In this document: positions 1 through 6,740 of the stretch, piece by piece
Numbering within the stretch: the stretch's first letter is position 1
How the letters are laid out: each line of letters begins with the position of its first letter
Source of the DNA: Halomonas halophila
Lineage (GTDB): Bacteria; Pseudomonadota; Gammaproteobacteria; Pseudomonadales; Halomonadaceae
DNA length: 7,567 nt
Reading direction: 5' to 3'
Assembly: GCA_002433675.1 (NCBI GenBank)
Contig: DJIP01000023.1
Span: 1 to 7,567, forward strand
Program-made: the position numbers and the translations under genes
The notes under the pieces: generated by a model
Seen by the model: the letters and a program-made list of their open reading frames with translations, nothing else
The model's database searches: none
Told to the model about the DNA's origin: nothing

Positions 1-69
1 GTCCAGCAGTTCTTCCAGGGTAAAGGGCTCCAGCGCGGTGTCCGGCGAAGCGGCATCATTGCCAGTCAT
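1..69 (-). CDS. Unidentified protein, N-terminal 23 codons only (runs off left edge)
   Basis: An ATG at 69-67 on the minus strand follows a good AGGAG ribosome binding site and opens a frame that stays open to the window edge. The visible peptide begins MTGNDAASPD and continues into an acidic, helix-prone stretch (LEPFTLEELLD). Its start lies 12 bases after the hemL stop on the same strand, so it is probably translated from the hemL transcript. The fragment is too short to place in a family. It does not look like the N-terminus of ThiE, which often neighbours hemL in related bacteria. That it is a gene is likely from the start signal and spacing; its function is unknown. Confidence 0.6.
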   Translation of the reverse strand, partial: MTGNDAASPDTALEPFTLEELLD

Positions 70-81
70 GGTCGGCTCCTG

Positions 82-1374
82 TCAGGCCTGGGTCGTCATC
101 TGGGCGAAGGCTTTCTCGGCAGCATCCAGGGTCACCTGGATATCCTCCGGTGTGTGTGCACTGGACATGAAGCCGGCCTCATAGGCCGACGGCGCCAGGT
201 AGACCCCTTGCTCGAGCATGGCGGTGAAGAAACGGCGGAAGGCATCGGCGTCACAGGCGGTGGCCTGGGCAAAGTTCTCGACGCTGCTCTGGGCGGTGAA
301 GAACACCCCGAACATCCCCCCGGCACGCTGGGTGATCATGTCGACGCCGGCGTCGTGTGCCCGGCTTTCAAGCCCGCTGCACAGGGTCTCGACACGCTGC
401 GCCAGGGCCTTGTGGAAGCCCGGCTCTTTCAGCTTGGTCAGCAGTGCCACCCCCGCCGCCATGGCCAACGGGTTACCGGCCAGGGTGCCGGCCTGGTACA
501 CCGGGCCCAACGGCGACAATTCGCTCATGATCTCGCGGCTGCCACCAAAGGCACCCACCGGCATGCCGCCACCGACGATCTTGCCGAGACAGGTCAGGTC
601 CGGGGTCACGCCGAAGTGAGCCTGGGCGCCGCCCAGAGCGACGCGGAAACCGGTCATCACCTCGTCGAAGATCAGCACGCTCTGATGGCGATCACAGACC
701 TGGCGCAGGGTCTTGAGGAAGTCGGCACTCGGCGGGATGCAGTTCATGTTGCCGGCCACCGGCTCGACGATGATGCAGGCGATCTGACTGCCGATCTCCT
801 CGAAACAGCGCTCCACCTCATCGATGTCATTGTAGGACAGCGTGATGGTGTGTTCGGCCAAGGCGGCAGGCACCCCGGGAGAACTGGGCTCACCGTGGGT
901 CAATGCGCCGGACCCCGCCTTGACCAGCAGCGAATCGCTGTGGCCGTGGTAGTTGCCCTCGAACTTCACGATCTTGTCCCGCCCGGTGTAGCCACGGGCC
1001 AGGCGTATCGCCGACATGGTCGCCTCGGTGCCCGAGTTGGTCATGCGCACCATCTCGATGCTCGGGATGATCTCGCAGATCAGCTCCGCCATGGTGGTCT
1101 CGACCGCGGTCGGGGTACCGAAGGACAGGCCCTTGTCGAGGCGCTCTCGCACCGCGCCCAGCACGTCGGGATCGGCATGGCCGGTGATCATCGGTCCCCA
1201 GGAGCCCACGTAGTCGACGTAGCGCTTGCCTTCGACATCGAAAAGGTAGGCGCCCTTTGCGCTCTCCATGAACACCGGCGGACGATGCAGCCCCTTGAAC
1301 GCGCGCACCGGTGAGTTGACGCCACCGGGAATGTGCCGACAGGCCTGTTCGAAGAGCTCAGCGGATGTGGTCAT
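82..1374 (-). CDS. hemL: Glutamate-1-semialdehyde 2,1-aminomutase
   Basis: This PLP enzyme converts glutamate-1-semialdehyde to 5-aminolevulinate, the last step of the C5 route into heme and other tetrapyrroles; it is cytosolic. The 430-residue protein has the usual family length. It shows the N-terminal [12 protein letters not shown] signature (residues 15-26), the NSGTEA cofactor phosphate segment (113-118), the YHGH motif (142-145), FDEV with the PLP-contacting Asp237, and the PLP lysine Lys265 in GKIVGGG. The start chosen is the ATG at 1374, which has AGAGG five bases upstream and matches the usual N-terminus. An in-frame TTG at 1392 would place that ribosome binding site inside the gene. 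The gene sits 174 bases downstream of thiD. The leader carries a DnaA-box match and a possible -10 hexamer, so it may have its own promoter as well as readthrough from thiD. No key residue is missing. Confidence 0.97.
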   Translation of the reverse strand: MTTSAELFEQACRHIPGGVNSPVRAFKGLHRPPVFMESAKGAYLFDVEGKRYVDYVGSWGPMITGHADPDVLGAVRERLDKGLSFGTPTAVETTMAELICEIIPSIEMVRMTNSGTEATMSAIRLARGYTGRDKIVKFEGNYHGHSDSLLVKAGSGALTHGEPSSPGVPAALAEHTITLSYNDIDEVERCFEEIGSQIACIIVEPVAGNMNCIPPSADFLKTLRQVCDRHQSVLIFDEVMTGFRVALGGAQAHFGVTPDLTCLGKIVGGGMPVGAFGGSREIMSELSPLGPVYQAGTLAGNPLAMAAGVALLTKLKEPGFHKALAQRVETLCSGLESRAHDAGVDMITQRAGGMFGVFFTAQSSVENFAQATACDADAFRRFFTAMLEQGVYLAPSAYEAGFMSSAHTPEDIQVTLDAAEKAFAQMTTQA

Positions 1375-1444
1375 GGCAACCTCTTTGCCCAAAAGTGAAA
1401 TTCAATCATCGATGCCACAGACATTGATTCAGCGCGACACCGCC

Positions 1445-1453
1445 TGTGGATAA
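1445..1453 (-). promoter_or_regulatory. Perfect DnaA-box match in the hemL leader
   Basis: On the minus strand this reads TTATCCACA, the strict E. coli DnaA-box consensus, about 71 bases upstream of the hemL ATG. The core GGGTTATCC occurs again upstream on the same strand (plus-strand GGATAACCC at 1448-1456 and 1470-1478), 22 bases or two helical turns away. The second copy matches the 9-base box only in its first six positions. Binding by DnaA is inference from sequence alone. Confidence 0.4.
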
Positions 1454-1547
1454 CCCTGTGGAGGGCATGGGATAACCCGGTGAATTGGGCGCCAATACCT
1501 TCCAACAGGGGCTCATCGGGGTCTCTCATGCCGACTGCCGTGTCGCC

Positions 1548-1553
1548 ATCATA
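1548..1553 (-). promoter_or_regulatory. Possible -10 element for hemL
   Basis: The minus strand reads TATGAT here, overlapping the thiD stop codon and about 175 bases upstream of hemL. No good -35 hexamer is visible 16-18 bases upstream (best is a poor CTTTTC), so this is a weak promoter candidate. It is listed because the thiD-hemL gap is large compared with the other gaps in the cluster. Confidence 0.25.
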
Positions 1554-2400
1554 CCTTGACCTCGTCCGGCGAAAAGCGCGGTGTCGGCATTTTCCACAGC
1601 CGGCGTGGCAACGACTGCCCCTGCCCGGGCGTCCAGCCATGGGCCAGCGCCTGCCAGGCAAACACCTGAGCCTGCTCACAAGCCTGCACCAGACTTTCCC
1701 CCGCCGCCAGTCGCGTTGCCAGGGCCGCGGCCAGGGTACAACCAGAACCATGGAAGGTCGCCGGCAAGCGGGGCCAGGTCCACTGACGATCGCTGTCCGG
1801 GGTATGCAGGGTATGGGCGACGCGCCCCTTGGCCGTCTGGCCCTGCGGATCATCGGTGCCGGTCACCAGCACCGCCTGGCAGCCCTGGTGCATCAGACTG
1901 ACGCAGCGCTCGGTGTCATCCTGGCAGTCGACCCCGGCCAGGCGTGCCAATTCACCGCGATTGGGGGTCAGGATATCGACCCTCGGCAGCAGACGCTCGA
2001 AGTAGGCGTCGATCAGCTCCTGGGTCGCAAGCGGTGAGCCGCCACCCGCCTTGAGCACCGGATCGGCCACCACCGGCACTCCGGGCCGGCGTCGCACCAC
2101 ATCAACCACCGCGTCCAGCGCCTCCAGATCGGCGATCAATCCGATCTTGATCGCCGCGATCGGCAGGTGCTCCAACGCTGCGGCCGCCTGGCGAATGCCC
2201 GAGGCCGGCACCGGGTGCACCGCCTGGACGTCGACGAGGTCCTGCACCGTCAGTGCGGTCGGTACGGTCAGCGCCCAGCCTCCGCAGGCCGCGACGCTCT
2301 CGGCGTCGGCCACCAGCCCGGCACCGCCGGTCGGGTCATGCCCGGCCAGCACCAGCACCATCGGCAGGTGGGGCGAAGTCGAAGGGCTCAGGCTATTCAA
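1549..2400 (-). CDS. thiD: Hydroxymethylpyrimidine / phosphomethylpyrimidine kinase
   Basis: ThiD phosphorylates 4-amino-5-hydroxymethyl-2-methylpyrimidine to the mono- and then the diphosphate, supplying the pyrimidine half of thiamine in the cytosol. The ribokinase-like fold shows at the N-terminal AGHDPTGGAG (residues 19-28), TALTVQD (48-54), ADPVLKAGGG (112-121), TPNRGE (145-150) and the anion-hole motif GSGC (218-221) with its Cys221. Length is near normal for the family (about 265-285). The given start is a TTG whose bases overlap the hemJ TGA, which suggests translational coupling. The alternative is the ATG at 2361, but that leaves only five residues before the AGHDP motif and has no ribosome binding site, so the TTG or an equivalent early start is preferred. 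In pseudomonads thiE normally lies between thiD and hemL; here that space is non-coding. Confidence 0.93.
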   Translation of the reverse strand: MNSLSPSTSPHLPMVLVLAGHDPTGGAGLVADAESVAACGGWALTVPTALTVQDLVDVQAVHPVPASGIRQAAAALEHLPIAAIKIGLIADLEALDAVVDVVRRRPGVPVVADPVLKAGGGSPLATQELIDAYFERLLPRVDILTPNRGELARLAGVDCQDDTERCVSLMHQGCQAVLVTGTDDPQGQTAKGRVAHTLHTPDSDRQWTWPRLPATFHGSGCTLAAALATRLAAGESLVQACEQAQVFAWQALAHGWTPGQGQSLPRRLWKMPTPRFSPDEVKV

Positions 2401-2828
2401 AAGGGTTTCACCACGGCCAGGATCACGATCGCTACCAGTGCCAGCACCGGCAGTTCATTGAACACACGAAAGAAGGTGGCACTGCGACGGCAACGATCCT
2501 CGGCCAGCTGCTTCAGGTAGATCAGGCAGACATGGTGATACCCCACCAGCGCCACCACCAGTGCCAGCTTTGCGTGCAGCCAGCCCTGGCTCATCAGGGC
2601 CGGGTTCAACCACACCAGCAGGGCCCCCAGCAGCAATACCGCCACCATCGAAGGCGTCATGATGCCCCGATAGAGCTTGCGTTCCATCACCATGAAGGTA
2701 TCCATGCTGGCGTATTCGCCCTTGTCTCGGGCCATGGCGTGGTACACGTAGAGCCGTGGCAGATAGAACATGGCGGCGAACCAGGTCACGATCGACATCA
2801 GGTGAAAGGCTTTTATCCACAGATACAT
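2397..2828 (-). CDS. hemJ: Protoporphyrinogen IX oxidase, HemJ family (UPF0093)
   Basis: HemJ is the small membrane protoporphyrinogen oxidase that aromatises protoporphyrinogen IX to protoporphyrin IX, the penultimate step of heme synthesis, in bacteria lacking HemG or HemY. The 143-residue length is typical. Four membrane segments are visible at about residues 3-24, 55-75, 84-105 and 126-142. Family residues include His9 in the first helix (KAFHL), His30, the WLHAK motif with Lys87, and the RVFNE segment (121-125). His9 and Lys87 appear to be the conserved pair reported as essential in the cyanobacterial enzyme. The ATG at 2828 has an AGGAG ribosome binding site that overlaps the clc stop region, so translation is probably coupled to clc. 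The stop overlaps the thiD start. Residues 3-6 (LWIK) use the rare codon ATA, which creates a DnaA-box match. Confidence 0.93.
   Translation of the reverse strand: MYLWIKAFHLMSIVTWFAAMFYLPRLYVYHAMARDKGEYASMDTFMVMERKLYRGIMTPSMVAVLLLGALLVWLNPALMSQGWLHAKLALVVALVGYHHVCLIYLKQLAEDRCRRSATFFRVFNELPVLALVAIVILAVVKPF
2813..2821 (+). promoter_or_regulatory. Perfect DnaA-box match within the first codons of hemJ
   Basis: The plus strand reads TTATCCACA, covering codons 3-6 of hemJ on the opposite strand. It is an exact consensus match, but the peptide it encodes (LWIK) is typical of HemJ N-termini, so coding constraint may explain it. The Ile codon used is ATA, unusual in a GC-rich gene. Function as a DnaA site is speculative. 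Confidence 0.25.
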
Positions 2829-2837
2829 GGCGACTCC

Positions 2838-4811
2838 TCAGGCTGTGGATGGATCAGACAGGCGGTAGTACCGCTCTATGGCATCCCGGGTGATGATACC
2901 GGAAATTCGCTTCTGCTTCGGTCGATAGCCGTGTTCCACGTAGAGTCCATCCACCTTGCTTTCGTTCAGCACGTTCAGCGCCTCGGTCAGGGTCGCCTGC
3001 AGGTGGATGGCCACCAGGTCCAGTCGCTGGCCGGGGATTTCCAGCAGGTCCAGCAACGCCTCCTTGTCTTCATCGGGGCTGGCCGCCGCTGGTGACACCG
3101 GCGGTGGCGAGCGATCGACGTTCTTGCCAGCGATGACATCCCCCTTGCCACCGGGGGCGCTTCCCGTGTCCATCAACACGTCCATGGCGGCATTGTCGTC
3201 GCTGGCTTCGCGTTGATCTTCCGGCGCTACCTGCGCCGCCTTGTGTTCCTGCTTTTCCTGCTTTTCCTGCTTTTCTCGACTTGCCTGCTCCTGCTCCTGC
3301 TGCTCGAGCAGATAACGCGCCAGGTCAGCCGCCTTCAGCGCCAGGGTCGGCTTGTCGTCGGTGGAGCGCTCGATGATGATCCACACCGGTTTGGCCTCGA
3401 GCAATGCCCTAGCCTGGGACACAGAGATCCGTCGCCTGGTGCGCACCAGGCTGCGCTCCATCACCGCCGGCACCGACACCCGCGACAACGCCTGCATCAA
3501 CGGTTGCTGCAGGGGATGCAGGCCATGGCGTTTGACGCTGATAAAGAAGCCGTCACAGCGACACAGCTGGCGCGCGGTCAGGCAGGACACCACCACCGCC
3601 AGCATGCCCGGCAATAGAATATGGGGCATATGGGTCAGTTCGAGCAGCGCCATCAGCGCCGCCAGCGGCGCCTGCAATACCGCCCCCATCATCGCCGCCA
3701 TGCCGATCATCGCGAACAAGCCGGGGTCTGCGGCCTTGTCCGGCCACATCCAGCCCCCGGCAATGCCGAACAGCGCCCCGGCGGCCGCCCCGACCACCAG
3801 CACCGGGCCGATGATGCTCACCGGCACCCCGCAGCCTACCGCGAAGGCAGTCAGCAGCAGCTTGCCCAGCACCAGCGCCATCAGAATATCCAGCGCCAAA
3901 CGATTGAACAGCGCATCGGACAGGCTGTCGTAGCCGATGCCCTGGACCTGGGGGTAGCACCAGGCCAACAGCGCCGCCAGGGCACCGACCAGCGCCAGGC
4001 GCCACCACAAGGGCAGACTGGCGATACGCTCCGAGCGCGAGACATGGATGAACAGTCCTGCCAGCAGGCCGATACCGAAGGCCATGACGGCAATCCAGTA
4101 GATATTGAACAGCGAGCCCATGGACAGATCGGGGACCGCGAAGGCAGGGTCGGCACCATAGACCAGCTGGGAAACCAGGGCTCCCATGCAGGCCGCCAGG
4201 ATGACCGGCATGAAGCCAACGATGGTGTATTCCATCATCACCACCTCCATGGCGAAGATCACCCCGGCGATGGGCGTATTGAAGGAGGCGGCGATGCCTG
4301 CCGCGGTGCCGCAGGCCACCAGCACCCGCAGGCTATTGTGGGGCAGGCGCAGCAGTTGGCCGAGGCCACTGGAGGCGGCGGCGCCCAGATGGATCGCCGG
4401 GCCCTCGCGCCCGGCGGACAGCCCACCGACCACCGACACCACCCCCACCCACCACTGGTTCAACCAGTTGCGCAGCGGAAAGCGGCCCTGGTGATAGGTC
4501 AGGCGTTCGATCACATGGCTGACACCGATCTTGCGAGCGGCCAGTGGCTGACGCCACAGCAGCACACCAATCACCGTCACCGCGATGATCGGCAACACCA
4601 TGCGCAAGCCGGTAGACAGCTGTTCGAAGGCTTCGGGATCGTCGTAGGGCATCACCAGCATGGCGCCGACCATCAACGCCAGCCGGAAGACTACCATCAG
4701 ACTGCCGGTGATCAGCCCCGTCACCACCCCCAGCACGCACAGTTGCGGCAGGGCGTCGACGCTCGCCAGCTGGCGACGGAAGGCATCAAGACTGAGATCG
4801 GGCAGGCGCAT
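2838..4811 (-). CDS. CLC-family chloride channel/antiporter with C-terminal CBS region
   Basis: This is a 657-residue inner-membrane protein of the CLC (EriC/ClcA-like) family. The membrane core spans about residues 20-415. It holds the GREGP motif (134-138) with the gating Glu136, the AGIAASFNTPIAGVIFAME segment (171-189), and the late APLAALMALLELT helix (381-393). The other two anion-selectivity motifs are divergent: GVSHV (96-100) stands where GSGIP is usual, and GVPVSIIGP (328-336) where GxPxGxFxP is usual. The position of the E. coli proton glutamate (E203) appears to be Val190, as in channel-type members. The cytoplasmic tail has a CBS-like half at about 447-502, then a charged Gln/Glu/Lys linker (503-585), then a second CBS half at about 590-655 (VDGLYVEHG, ISGIITRDAIERY). 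The ATG at 4811 has no close ribosome binding site; an AAGGA lies 16 bases upstream in a small hairpin. It heads the clc-hemJ-thiD cluster. Whether it is a channel or a H+-coupled exchanger, and its preferred anion, cannot be read from sequence. Confidence 0.9.
   Translation of the reverse strand: MRLPDLSLDAFRRQLASVDALPQLCVLGVVTGLITGSLMVVFRLALMVGAMLVMPYDDPEAFEQLSTGLRMVLPIIAVTVIGVLLWRQPLAARKIGVSHVIERLTYHQGRFPLRNWLNQWWVGVVSVVGGLSAGREGPAIHLGAAASSGLGQLLRLPHNSLRVLVACGTAAGIAASFNTPIAGVIFAMEVVMMEYTIVGFMPVILAACMGALVSQLVYGADPAFAVPDLSMGSLFNIYWIAVMAFGIGLLAGLFIHVSRSERIASLPLWWRLALVGALAALLAWCYPQVQGIGYDSLSDALFNRLALDILMALVLGKLLLTAFAVGCGVPVSIIGPVLVVGAAAGALFGIAGGWMWPDKAADPGLFAMIGMAAMMGAVLQAPLAALMALLELTHMPHILLPGMLAVVVSCLTARQLCRCDGFFISVKRHGLHPLQQPLMQALSRVSVPAVMERSLVRTRRRISVSQARALLEAKPVWIIIERSTDDKPTLALKAADLARYLLEQQEQEQASREKQEKQEKQEHKAAQVAPEDQREASDDNAAMDVLMDTGSAPGGKGDVIAGKNVDRSPPPVSPAAASPDEDKEALLDLLEIPGQRLDLVAIHLQATLTEALNVLNESKVDGLYVEHGYRPKQKRISGIITRDAIERYYRLSDPSTA
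3248..3274. repeat. Three tandem copies of a 9-base unit inside clc
   Basis: CCTGCTTTT is repeated exactly three times on the plus strand and encodes the EKQ-EKQ-EKQ run (about residues 513-521) in the linker between the two CBS halves of the CLC protein. A neighbouring CTCCTG repeat at about 3285-3299 encodes the adjacent Gln/Glu run. The unit is a multiple of three, so slippage would change linker length without breaking the frame. Confidence 0.8.
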
Positions 4812-5074
4812 GGAGGTGTGGGTCGCTTCCTTGAGAGCGAAGGGTCGAGTCCCTGACGCAAGATGAAAGGCAGGCTTACCTTAGGTGACTATCTCTTGTG
4901 TATCATAGAACGTGACTTGGCACCCAGGCCGCCGTCATCGTCATCTCTCGGATCCCCCATCACCTGACCCGAGAATCGCCAGGCAGGCCTGCGGCCAGGC
5001 CATTCGGCTCGCCTTGCGGGCAGCCACATTTCCATGGCAATGCGCTGAAACAGCAAAGTGCAAAGGAGCGTTAC
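4812..5074. promoter_or_regulatory. Divergent clc/argC intergenic region with overlapping -10-like hexamers
   Basis: This 263-base region separates two divergent genes and shows no convincing gene. TATCAT at 4901-4906 on the plus strand (preceded by TGTG, an extended -10 feature) could serve argC. The complementary TATGAT at 4907-4902 on the minus strand could serve clc. Neither has a good -35 hexamer. If the plus-strand site is used, argC has a leader of roughly 160 bases, which contains the perfect palindrome GCAGGCCTGC at 4983-4992. On the clc side a five-base stem (4823-4827 with 4836-4840) holds the AAGGA nearest the clc start in its loop. I see no recognisable arginine-repressor box. 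Confidence 0.4.
5063..5068 (+). promoter_or_regulatory. Ribosome binding site deciding the GTG start of argC
   Basis: AAGGAG lies six bases before the GTG at 5075. The first encoded residues ([14 protein letters not shown]) match the usual ArgC N-terminus, so the non-ATG start is well supported. Confidence 0.85.
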
Positions 5075-6109
5075 GTGATCAAGGTTGGAATCGTCGGCGG
5101 CACCGGTTACACCGGCGTCGAACTGCTCAGGCTGCTGGCGCGCCACCCCGAGGTGGAGGTGGACGCGATCACCTCACGAAGCGAAGCCGGCCTCGGCGTG
5201 GCCGAACTCTATCCCAACCTGCGAGGTCACTACGACGAGCTGCGCTTTTCCGAGCCCGACCCGGAGCGTCTGGCGCGCTGCGACGCGGTGTTCTTCGCCA
5301 CCCCCCACGGCGTCGCCCACGCCCTGGCCGGCGACCTGCTGGAGCGAGGCACCCGGGTGATCGATCTGTCGGCCGACTTCCGGCTGCGCGACGCTGGCGT
5401 CTGGGCGGACTGGTACGGCCAGCCTCACGGCGCCCCGGGTCTGCTCGAGGAAGCCGTCTACGGCCTGCCCGAGGTCAGCCGCGAACAGATTCGTCAGGCC
5501 CGCCTGATCGCCGTTCCCGGCTGCTATCCCACCGCGGTGCAGCTTGGCTTTCTGCCGCTGCTGGAAGCCGGGCTGATCGATGCCGACCACCTGATTGCCG
5601 ACTGCAAGTCCGGCGTCACCGGTGCCGGCCGTGGCGCCAAGGTGCCCTCACTGCTGGCCGAGGCCAGTGAATCGATGAAGGCCTACGGCGCCTCCGGCCA
5701 TCGTCACCTGCCGGAAATTCGCCAGGGGCTCGGCGACGCCGCCGGGGGTGAGGTCGGGCTGACCTTCGTGCCCCACCTGACGCCGATGATCCGCGGCATC
5801 CATGCCACCCTGTACGGGCGTCTGACCGGCGACCCCGGTGATCTCCAGCGCCTGTTCGAGGAACGCTTTGCCGACGAGCCCTTCGTCGACGTGATGCCTG
5901 CCGGCAGTCACCCCGAGACCCGAAGCGTCAAGGGCGCCAATCTTTGCCGAATCGCTGTCCATCGCCCCGGCAACAGCGACACCGTGGTGGTGCTGGCCGT
6001 CATCGACAACCTGGTCAAGGGCGCCTCCGGCCAGGCCATCCACGCCCTCAACCTGATGTTCGACTTCGACGAGACAGCCGGTCTCGACGCCCCGGCGATG
6101 ATGCCCTGA
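5075..6109 (+). CDS. argC: N-acetyl-gamma-glutamyl-phosphate reductase (type 1)
   Basis: ArgC reduces N-acetylglutamyl-5-phosphate to the semialdehyde with NADPH, the third step of arginine synthesis, in the cytosol. The 344-residue protein has the standard type 1 length. It shows the N-terminal nucleotide-binding motif [10 protein letters not shown] (5-14), the [10 protein letters not shown] segment (73-82), [10 protein letters not shown] (95-104), the catalytic Cys150 in VPGCYPTA, and the catalytic histidine region GHRHLPEI (208-215, His209/His211). The start is GTG with a strong AAGGAG. It stands alone on its transcript: clc is divergent upstream, and a hairpin terminator follows eight bases after the stop. 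Arginine control would be expected but no operator is recognisable. No residue of the active site appears altered. Confidence 0.97.
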   Translation: MIKVGIVGGTGYTGVELLRLLARHPEVEVDAITSRSEAGLGVAELYPNLRGHYDELRFSEPDPERLARCDAVFFATPHGVAHALAGDLLERGTRVIDLSADFRLRDAGVWADWYGQPHGAPGLLEEAVYGLPEVSREQIRQARLIAVPGCYPTAVQLGFLPLLEAGLIDADHLIADCKSGVTGAGRGAKVPSLLAEASESMKAYGASGHRHLPEIRQGLGDAAGGEVGLTFVPHLTPMIRGIHATLYGRLTGDPGDLQRLFEERFADEPFVDVMPAGSHPETRSVKGANLCRIAVHRPGNSDTVVVLAVIDNLVKGASGQAIHALNLMFDFDETAGLDAPAMMP

Positions 6110-6116
6110 GGGCCAT

Positions 6117-6142
6117 CCCCCCCGCTTGCTGCGGGGGGGTGT
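6117..6142 (+). terminator. Rho-independent-type terminator after argC
   Basis: A perfect nine-base stem (6117-6125 with 6131-6139, seven C:G pairs plus GC) closes a five-base TTGCT loop. It starts eight bases after the argC stop. The T-tract is short (TGTT), so termination may be incomplete, but the stem is very stable. Confidence 0.75.
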
Positions 6143-6175
6143 TAACCTGCCTGGCACCTTACCTCCGAGGAAAAG

Positions 6176-6205
6176 TTGACCCTTTTACTCTGGCTTGGGG
6201 ATAAT
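6176..6205 (+). promoter_or_regulatory. Sigma-70-type promoter for erpA
   Basis: TTGACC at 6176-6181 and GATAAT at 6200-6205 are separated by 18 bases, each one base from the consensus hexamers. The predicted start of transcription is near 6212, giving a leader of about 68 bases before erpA. The preceding terminator makes an independent promoter expected here. Confidence 0.7.
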
Positions 6206-6212
6206 GACCGAT

Positions 6213-6247
6213 GCGGTCGACGTCGGCTGATCGGCGACATCGACCGC
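6213..6247 (+). promoter_or_regulatory. Long imperfect dyad at the 5' end of the erpA transcript
   Basis: Two 15-base arms (6213-6227 and 6233-6247) pair at 13 of 15 positions around the loop TGATC. The dyad begins at about +2 relative to the predicted erpA promoter and is followed by TTTGA. It could be an operator for a dimeric regulator, an mRNA-stabilising 5' hairpin, or a weak early terminator. The hairpin is seen directly; the role is inference. Confidence 0.5.
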
Positions 6248-6279
6248 TTTGACCCTGTTTCTCGACCCCGGGAGCTCTC

Positions 6280-6633
6280 ATGAGCGGTGCCGAATCCTTT
6301 GTCCCCACCCCGCTACTGCTGTCCGACAACGCCCAGCGCCGACTCAAGGCACTGATGGCCGAAGACGGCGCCAGCTACATCGCCCTGCGCGTCTATGTCA
6401 CGGGAGGCGGCTGCTCGGGATTTCAGTACGGCTTCGACGTGGCCGACGGCGTCAACGATGACGACACCGAGATTCCCTTCGGCGATGTCTCGCTGGTGAT
6501 CGACCCGCTGTCCTACCAGTATCTGGTCGGCTCCACCATCGACTATGAGGAAGGCCTGGCCGGCGCACGCTTTCTGGTGCAGAACCCCAACGCCACCACC
6601 ACCTGTGGTTGCGGCGCCTCCTTTATGGTGTAG
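6280..6633 (+). CDS. erpA: Iron-sulfur cluster insertion protein ErpA (A-type carrier)
   Basis: ErpA accepts Fe-S clusters from the assembly scaffold and delivers them to target enzymes; in E. coli these include the isoprenoid enzymes IspG and IspH. The 117-residue protein is of normal family length. It carries the three cluster-ligating cysteines, Cys45 in [12 protein letters not shown] and Cys109/Cys111 in TTCGCGASF, with the LVGSTIDY segment (82-89) between. GGGAG ends five bases before the ATG. The [11 protein letters not shown] core and overall length favour ErpA over IscA or SufA. It appears to be monocistronic, with its own promoter and leader dyad upstream and a terminator at 6713-6734. 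In related bacteria it is also found near argC, so the placement is conserved. Confidence 0.96.
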   Translation: MSGAESFVPTPLLLSDNAQRRLKALMAEDGASYIALRVYVTGGGCSGFQYGFDVADGVNDDDTEIPFGDVSLVIDPLSYQYLVGSTIDYEEGLAGARFLVQNPNATTTCGCGASFMV

Positions 6634-6691
6634 CGCTTGATATGGCGTCAGCCGACGCGACAGCAACACGCCTCTCCAGATAGCGCTTGAT
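6631..6691. repeat. 11-base direct repeat spanning the erpA stop
   Basis: TAGCGCTTGAT occurs at 6631-6641, where its first bases are the erpA TAG stop, and again at 6681-6691, exactly 50 bases apart. No similarity extends past the repeat. It may reflect a local duplication or an insertion/deletion scar, or may be chance. Confidence 0.45.
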
Positions 6692-6712
6692 GCCGCCCTT
6701 GATGTCACCCTC

Positions 6713-6740
6713 GACGCAGCCACCCGGCTGCGTCTTGCGT
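6713..6740 (+). terminator. Hairpin terminator between erpA and the binding-protein gene
   Basis: A perfect nine-base stem, GACGCAGCC (6713-6721) with GGCTGCGTC (6726-6734), closes an ACCC loop and is followed by a T/G-rich tail (TTGCGTTGTGTT). The tail is T-rich only on the plus strand, so it probably terminates erpA transcription, about 80 bases after its stop. Confidence 0.6.

Noticed and set aside
154..1314. 386-codon open frame on the plus strand opposite hemL
   Set aside because: It is antisense to a gene with all HemL motifs. Its His/Gln/Gly-rich composition is what GC-rich codon usage produces on the reverse strand.
1375..1392. TTG at 1392 as hemL start, adding six residues
   Set aside because: The AGAGG ribosome binding site would be inside the gene, and the ATG at 1374 matches the family N-terminus.
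3621..4856. 411-codon open frame on the plus strand opposite clc
   Set aside because: Low-complexity His/Gln/Arg-rich peptide with no ribosome binding site or domain signature. The CLC motifs on the other strand account for the region.
4981..5035. GC-rich palindromes in the argC leader as a riboswitch or attenuator
   Set aside because: Short palindromes are common at this GC content. There is no leader peptide, terminator stem with T-tract, or recognised riboswitch core.
4912..5670. 252-codon frame overlapping the start of argC in another plus frame
   Set aside because: Arg/Pro-rich shadow frame; argC has the correct motifs, length and ribosome binding site.
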